Part shown: one piece after another, positions 59,637 to 64,000 of the stretch
How positions within the stretch are numbered: the first letter of the stretch is position 1
Layout of the letters: each line of letters starts with the position of its first letter
Assembly (NCBI GenBank): GCA_015478645.1
Contig: JADMIL010000001.1
Coordinates: forward strand, 62,001 to 126,000
Length of the DNA stretch: 64,000 nucleotides
Source of the DNA: Candidatus Binataceae bacterium
GTDB taxonomy: Bacteria; Desulfobacterota; Binatia; Binatales; Binataceae
Direction of reading: 5' to 3'
Notes under the pieces: generated by a model
Databases searched by the model: none
Told to the model about the DNA's origin: nothing
Seen by the model: the letters and a program-made list of their open reading frames with translations, nothing else
Position numbers and translations under genes: made by a program

Positions 59637-59846
59637 ATGAAACTATTGGATGTCGTTGCGCTTACCCAAGACGAGCCAGAAAAAGGACTTCGTCGAGGAC
59701 AGGTGGGGACTATCGTGGAGACGCTCGCGGCGGGGGTCTTCGAAGTTGAGTTTTGCGACTTGGAAGGGCGGACATATGCCTCAGTTGCGCTGCCTGAAAG
59801 TCACCTCATGCTTCTTCATCACGAGCCCGCCTCGGCGGTGGCTTAA
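59637..59846 (+). CDS. DUF4926-type small protein
   Basis: A 69-residue protein: LDVVALTQDEPEKGLRRGQVGTIVETL then EVEFCDLEGRTYA, characteristic of DUF4926, a short SH3-like beta-barrel family. It begins one base after the DUF6883 stop, so the two are probably co-translated and act together. Its last 41 bases overlap the end of the convergent gene. Confidence 0.7.
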   Translation: MKLLDVVALTQDEPEKGLRRGQVGTIVETLAAGVFEVEFCDLEGRTYASVALPESHLMLLHHEPASAVA

Positions 59847-60186
59847 CTAGACTTTTGGGCTTCGCAACAAAATCCGAATCGTCGCTGAGGTGGATGAATA
59901 GGCGCCCTTCGAGACTCCCGTCGGATTGAAGGCTTGCCCATCCCCGGCCACACACACTGTCGCCTTCGCTCAACCCCTCCCAGGAAAACTCGACGAAGGG
60001 TAGCCCGTCGCGTTCCGTGAATCTGCAATCGAGCCATCCCTTCACAGCGCCAAAAACAAATTCGCCCTGGCCGCGCTTATCGATCGTGATGCGGGCGGTC
60101 TCGATGAGATCGAGATATTCCGCATCCCACTCATCCATATGCACGATCTGCCATGATCCATGAAACGATTTGGACTTTGCTGGCAT
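59806..60186 (-). CDS. Conserved hypothetical protein of the relaxase operon
   Basis: A 126-residue soluble, acidic protein with SFHGSWQIVHMDEWDAEYLDL, GEFVFGAVKGWLDCRF and DSVCGRGWASL blocks. It resembles a widespread uncharacterised bacterial family I recognise only by sequence pattern. ATG 60186 (MPAKSKSFHG) is preferred to the longer frame at 60219. It lies 29 bp after the relaxase gene, in the same direction. Function unknown. Confidence 0.6.
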   Translation of the reverse strand: MPAKSKSFHGSWQIVHMDEWDAEYLDLIETARITIDKRGQGEFVFGAVKGWLDCRFTERDGLPFVEFSWEGLSEGDSVCGRGWASLQSDGSLEGRLFIHLSDDSDFVAKPKSLVKPPPRRARDEEA

Positions 60187-60215
60187 CAGATGTTCTCTCG
60201 TGCTCGGGGCTCGCG

Positions 60216-62924
60216 TCACCGCCGGATTCCATAGCTGCGATTCTGCGCAAGCAATGTGCGCTCTGGAATGATCTTGAAGCTATGACTCACATTTACCGGA
60301 ATCTGCTCCAAAGCCGTGGACTTCTCGCGGCTTCGATTGACGACTTGGCGTAATCGCTCTCTATCGTCGGCATAGACGCTGATACCATGCCGGGCGCGGC
60401 TGATTGAAACATAAAACTGCTTGCGGTTGACGAGTTCGGCGCTTCGCATCGTGTCGATGTTCACGATCACGCGATCGACGGTTGCACCCTGGCTTGAGTG
60501 CGAGGTCGAGGCGTAGCCGTAATCGATGTGGCGTAGACGGTGGGCTTCAACTACGCGCCCGTCCTCGGTGCGGATTCTGGCCGTGCGTTCGTCGATTGCG
60601 ACGATGGTAGCGAACTCACCGTTGGCGAGCTTGAGGGTTCGCTCGGGGGCACGAAACTGAATGCGGTCACCGGCGGCGAATTTGCGCTGCTCGGCGCGGA
60701 AGACTTCAACTCCCGCAAGCCGCTTCGGCGAGTACTCGAAGTGCCTACCATCGTCCAGCACCACCGCAAGCCGGTCGGCATCGAAGTCCACGCGTTCGAT
60801 CTCGGCGTGAGATCCCTTCTCGATTAGCCTCCGCTTGCTGCCGCGCGTGAACCGGACGGTGTCGCCAACTTCGTAGTTTCGGGCATGGGCGCGCTGCGAG
60901 CGGGTAAGGTCGCGGTTCACCAAAACGGTCTGCGTTACTTCGCCCGAACCGACCAGGCTGCGTTCCTTCAGCGCCTGCCGGATAACAGCATTAAGTTGCC
61001 GCCTTTCCTCGTTGGCCGGACTGACCACCAGCACACGCTCGCCTGCCGCGGTAGCGACGGCGTATTCCACAGCGATTGACGCGTAGCGCTTGGCGCTATC
61101 GCGAAGCTCCCGGATTCGACCGAACCGTTCCAGGATGCCGATCGTCTCGGCAATCTCTCCGTTCGCGGCGTGATTAACCGCCTTGCGCAGTTCGGGATCG
61201 CGCTGACGGCGAATCGTGTCGAGCTGCGCGACGCGCATTCCGGCTTGCTGCATCTGATGGAGCGGCCGTCCCGCCTCGATCGCATGATGCTGGCGCTGGT
61301 CGCCGACGAAGACGATCCGCGCAACGCCTGCGTCGCGAGCCCTGTGCAACAGCGCGTTAACCTGCCGCGCACCGAGCAGACTCGATTCGTCGATGATCCA
61401 AAGCTCCTTGCTTTGCGCTTCTGGTAGTGGATTCTCGATGAGGCTCGCGACAGTGCGGGCGGGGACCCCCGCGTCGGCGAGCGCCTTGACGGCACGCGTG
61501 GTGGGCGCAAAGCCACGCACGGCGTAGCCGCGCTGCTCGGCGAACTCCCGAATCGCGCCGACCGTCGTGGTCTTTGCCGTGCCGGCGCGTCCCTCAATGG
61601 CGGTGACCCAATCGTTTGCCGTCAGCGTGACTTCGGCGACCGTAATCTGGTCGGACAAGAGGCCTCGTTTTTCGGCCCATGCTCGGACTTGCTCAGCGCT
61701 TGCGATACTCTCGGCGCGGCCCTGGCCGTGCCGCATCGAGTCGAGATTTGCGCGTTCGAGCGCGACCATCTCTGACGTGATATAGGCGCCCTGTGGCGAG
61801 CTGACCGCGGTGCCAATCCGGATCAGCTTGTTGTCTCTTTCCCACGCATCCGCCACGCGCCGGACCTGCTCAAGATCGGCTTTGCCCATCGCATGCTGGA
61901 GCGCCGTCGCCTCCAGCGCGCGGCGGTCGATTACCGCCTCGCGTTCGGTGTTGTGGGCGACACTGTATTCGAGCGCATCAGCGACGGAGCGCTGCGCAGA
62001 CACTGATTGGACATAGCCGCTGGGATGGGCAAGTTGGATTCCGTATTCGCGGGCGCGCTCGCGCCATTCCGCCTTGAGGCTCTCTTCGTCGCGGCGGTCC
62101 TTGGAGCCCCTGGTCTGATGCGCAAGGTTCTGCGCGGCGGCGGCGCCGCTCAGTCCCTGCCGCGCCATCGCGGCCTCGATATCCTGGCGCCGGCGCGAAA
62201 ACGCCATCACCCGCTCGCGCGTGAAGCCTTCCAATTCCCAACGCCCATCGGCGCCCGTCACATCGATGCGATAGCCGAGTTGCTGTACTTCGCGCGAAAG
62301 CTCCGAGCGATACACCGCAGTTGCAAAGCTCTGCGAGCGGTAAATCTCGACCGGATCGAGTCCGCGCCACGCGCCGTCGGGGCGCATCGTCATGTTGGCG
62401 ATCACGACGTGGGTATGTAGATGCGGGTCGGGACCGTAGCCGTCGTCAGAGCCCTGTGAAGGACGGGCTGCGATATGGTCGAAGCGGGCCGCGACAAGGT
62501 TCCCGGTGATCACCCATTCGTGTCCGCCGTGCTGGCGCGACAGCGCGTAGCCCTCAAGCTCGCCAAGCGCCCGCTCAACCGCCGCGCGATGCGCATCGGC
62601 AAGCCGTGCGTCAGTCCCAACCAGCGCCTGAATGCTAACCGACTTGGGCGCATTGAACGTCGCGTCCCATCCGGCGCGGCGTTCGTCGCTCCGCTTGGCG
62701 TTTGGTACCAGCACTTGGCCGCTCGCCGGATTCTGCCCATGCAATACGGCGCGAAAATCATCGGGCGAAATCTGGTGCGCTAGTCCGAGCGCTTCCGCTC
62801 CTCGGCCGAACCACTGTCCGACCACTCGGCACTCCTCGGTGTAGTAGTCGTCCTGGGAGTATTTCTCCTGATAATAAGTCTCGGCCTGTTTGGCGCTGAG
62901 CGCACCTTTCGACATTACCAACAT
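60216..62924 (-). CDS. MobF-type conjugative relaxase-helicase (TraI/TrwC-like)
   Basis: Nicks the element's oriT and unwinds DNA for conjugative transfer. The TrwC relaxase domain (about 10-290) has catalytic tyrosines in ETYYQEKY and DDYYTE (Tyr17/18 and 27/28) and the metal-binding HLHTH (His168/170/172). The helicase part has Walker A GRAGTAKT (445-452), IIDESS (Walker B) and later superfamily 1 motifs such as STSHSSQGATV and SRARHG. The 902 residues fit the TraA/TrwC group. ATG 62924 lies three bases after the coupling-protein gene. Confidence 0.93.
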   Translation of the reverse strand: MLVMSKGALSAKQAETYYQEKYSQDDYYTEECRVVGQWFGRGAEALGLAHQISPDDFRAVLHGQNPASGQVLVPNAKRSDERRAGWDATFNAPKSVSIQALVGTDARLADAHRAAVERALGELEGYALSRQHGGHEWVITGNLVAARFDHIAARPSQGSDDGYGPDPHLHTHVVIANMTMRPDGAWRGLDPVEIYRSQSFATAVYRSELSREVQQLGYRIDVTGADGRWELEGFTRERVMAFSRRRQDIEAAMARQGLSGAAAAQNLAHQTRGSKDRRDEESLKAEWRERAREYGIQLAHPSGYVQSVSAQRSVADALEYSVAHNTEREAVIDRRALEATALQHAMGKADLEQVRRVADAWERDNKLIRIGTAVSSPQGAYITSEMVALERANLDSMRHGQGRAESIASAEQVRAWAEKRGLLSDQITVAEVTLTANDWVTAIEGRAGTAKTTTVGAIREFAEQRGYAVRGFAPTTRAVKALADAGVPARTVASLIENPLPEAQSKELWIIDESSLLGARQVNALLHRARDAGVARIVFVGDQRQHHAIEAGRPLHQMQQAGMRVAQLDTIRRQRDPELRKAVNHAANGEIAETIGILERFGRIRELRDSAKRYASIAVEYAVATAAGERVLVVSPANEERRQLNAVIRQALKERSLVGSGEVTQTVLVNRDLTRSQRAHARNYEVGDTVRFTRGSKRRLIEKGSHAEIERVDFDADRLAVVLDDGRHFEYSPKRLAGVEVFRAEQRKFAAGDRIQFRAPERTLKLANGEFATIVAIDERTARIRTEDGRVVEAHRLRHIDYGYASTSHSSQGATVDRVIVNIDTMRSAELVNRKQFYVSISRARHGISVYADDRERLRQVVNRSREKSTALEQIPVNVSHSFKIIPERTLLAQNRSYGIRR

Positions 62925-62927
62925 CGC

Positions 62928-64000
62928 TTATGCCCTTAGCCGTCTGCCGACCGGCACCTTCTGGCCACCCACAGCGTTGATTACGCTCTCGCTCGGTTTG
63001 CGGAGATCACGCTCCGGGATTGGCGTGGCGCTTTGATCGGTCGGCTGCCCAGCCATCAGCCGCCGAACGAAGCCTGGATGCCGCTTGACCGGCGCCAGAT
63101 ATGGAATCGTCACTCGCGCGCGATGATGCCCGGTGATGCACAGGTAGCCCTCGAAGGGTTGCAGCATCTGGATCTCGCTGCCGAGCACCGCGCTCTCGAT
63201 CAGGCGCTGCGGATGCACGCTGAAACTGTCCCGCTGCTCGCGAACAGCGGTATTGGTTCCGATCTGGGTGCGGCTGATTTCGCGCTCGCCGATCTGCGCG
63301 CTTGACCAGCGCGCCGTGTCAGCCTCGCCGGTGCGCAAAATCAGCTTGGTCGCCGGCGCCGCCGCGAGCGTCGCGGTCTGCTCGTGACCGTAGATCGCGC
63401 GCAGCTGGGTAATCGCCTGAAACCCTAGCACCGCGCACAGCCCGCGTTTGCGGCCGCGAACCACCAACGCCTCGAGCTGGCTCTGGCGCTTCAGAACCGG
63501 CAACTCGTCGGCGATAATCCAAACCTGCTCGCGCCGATCTTGTTCCGCCATCAGCCTGCGGACGATGCAGTCAAGCCACACGCTTTGCAGCGGTAGTGCT
63601 GCATCTCGCGAGTCCTCGGTCGAAGTCAGGAACAGCCAACCCGCACGTGATTGCGCCCATTCGAGCGCGCTCCACGCCCGGTCCGCTTCACCAACCAGAT
63701 AACGAAACGGGTTGGTCGCGTTGAAGGCGGTCGCGACGATTCCCGCACCCTGATCGTGCGCGCCGGGATCGATAAGCGCCTCGGCCGGCGCGCCCCGCAA
63801 CGCTTCCTTGAGCTTCGCTCGCGGTAGCGCGAGCAGCTTCGGGATGTCGCCGGCCTCGCGCGACTTCACGCATTGAAGGAGGCTGACGATCAGGGTGCGA
63901 GCTGATTGCCGGAAGAAAAAATCAGCGCCGCTCTGGCCGAACATATTGGACGGGTCCGGAATTAGCGCCGCCGCCAGCGCCTCAGCGTCCATCGCCTCGC
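62928..64000 (-). CDS. Type IV coupling protein (TraD/VirD4-like), 5' partial
   Basis: Hexameric ATPase that hands the relaxase-DNA complex to the conjugation channel. The visible C-terminal part contains Walker B VWIIADELPVL and GRKRGLCAVLGFQAITQL, both typical of the family. The frame continues beyond the right edge, so the N-terminal membrane helices and Walker A are not seen. The order coupling protein then MobF relaxase is characteristic of conjugative or mobilisable elements. No other type IV secretion genes are in the window. Confidence 0.85.
   Translation of the reverse strand, partial: EAMDAEALAAALIPDPSNMFGQSGADFFFRQSARTLIVSLLQCVKSREAGDIPKLLALPRAKLKEALRGAPAEALIDPGAHDQGAGIVATAFNATNPFRYLVGEADRAWSALEWAQSRAGWLFLTSTEDSRDAALPLQSVWLDCIVRRLMAEQDRREQVWIIADELPVLKRQSQLEALVVRGRKRGLCAVLGFQAITQLRAIYGHEQTATLAAAPATKLILRTGEADTARWSSAQIGEREISRTQIGTNTAVREQRDSFSVHPQRLIESAVLGSEIQMLQPFEGYLCITGHHRARVTIPYLAPVKRHPGFVRRLMAGQPTDQSATPIPERDLRKPSESVINAVGGQKVPVGRRLRA

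Overview
The window is a GC-rich bacterial chromosome segment with dense genes, many GTG/TTG starts and long antisense shadow frames. The block rpmE-prfA-prmC-murA-his resembles the order known from Desulfobacterota such as Geobacter. Luciferase-like F420/flavin oxidoreductases, CaiB-type CoA-transferases, crotonases and an NDP-forming acyl-CoA ligase suggest a metabolically broad soil or water bacterium. A Desulfobacterota or Binatota relative would fit; this is inference, as no rRNA gene is present.

Layout. 1-4.4 kb: a beta-propeller protein (5' partial), an acyl-CoA ligase and a 2-hydroxyacid dehydrogenase. 4.5-7.3 kb: two paralogous Tad-type surface proteins with a terminator and a long AT-rich leader. 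7.3-14.3 kb: hisA, hisB, hisD, murA, glsB (opposite strand), prmC, prfA and rpmE. 14.5-18.3 kb: a lipoprotein, a DapA-family aldolase and an unusual PfkB kinase-SIS isomerase fusion, with a 22-bp tandem duplication at the junction. 18.4-21.1 kb: a crotonase, a diiron protein and a TetR regulator, with a strong promoter/operator before the diiron gene. 21.1-27.3 kb: two F420-type oxidoreductases flanking an FHA / zinc-ribbon / Ser-Thr kinase / PHP cluster; the kinase has its ATP-binding lysine in the glycine loop, as in eukaryotic WNK kinases. 27.3-39.5 kb: ClC channel, hydrolases, aminotransferase, CoA-transferase, a metal-receptor-like protein, a tandem pair of luciferase-like monooxygenases with a gene-conversion tract, and a PcaB-like lyase. 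39.6-44.2 kb: pcm, a MITE-like element, an nlpD-like gene, apt, a CDF transporter and a secreted protein with a zinc-protease-like motif.

44.2-51 kb is a minus-strand operon alr-purH-purD-tsaC-DUF1015-phosphatase. Diverging from it is a thiamine operon, with promoter, TPP riboswitch, thiS, thiG and thiE; thiE appears to start with ATT. 53-56 kb holds a crotonase, a methyltransferase and a second CoA-transferase.

From 56.25 kb to the end lies an integrative mobile element inserted at the 3' end of tRNA-Arg(CCG). It has an integrase whose last residues are encoded by the tRNA, an excisionase, an XRE/ImmA regulatory pair, a DUF6883-DUF4926 gene pair, a conserved hypothetical gene, a MobF relaxase-helicase and a truncated coupling protein. 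The same 10-bp palindrome sits in both the integration promoter and the regulator promoter, so the XRE/ImmA pair probably controls excision. The right end of the element is outside the window. No CRISPR array or rRNA was seen.
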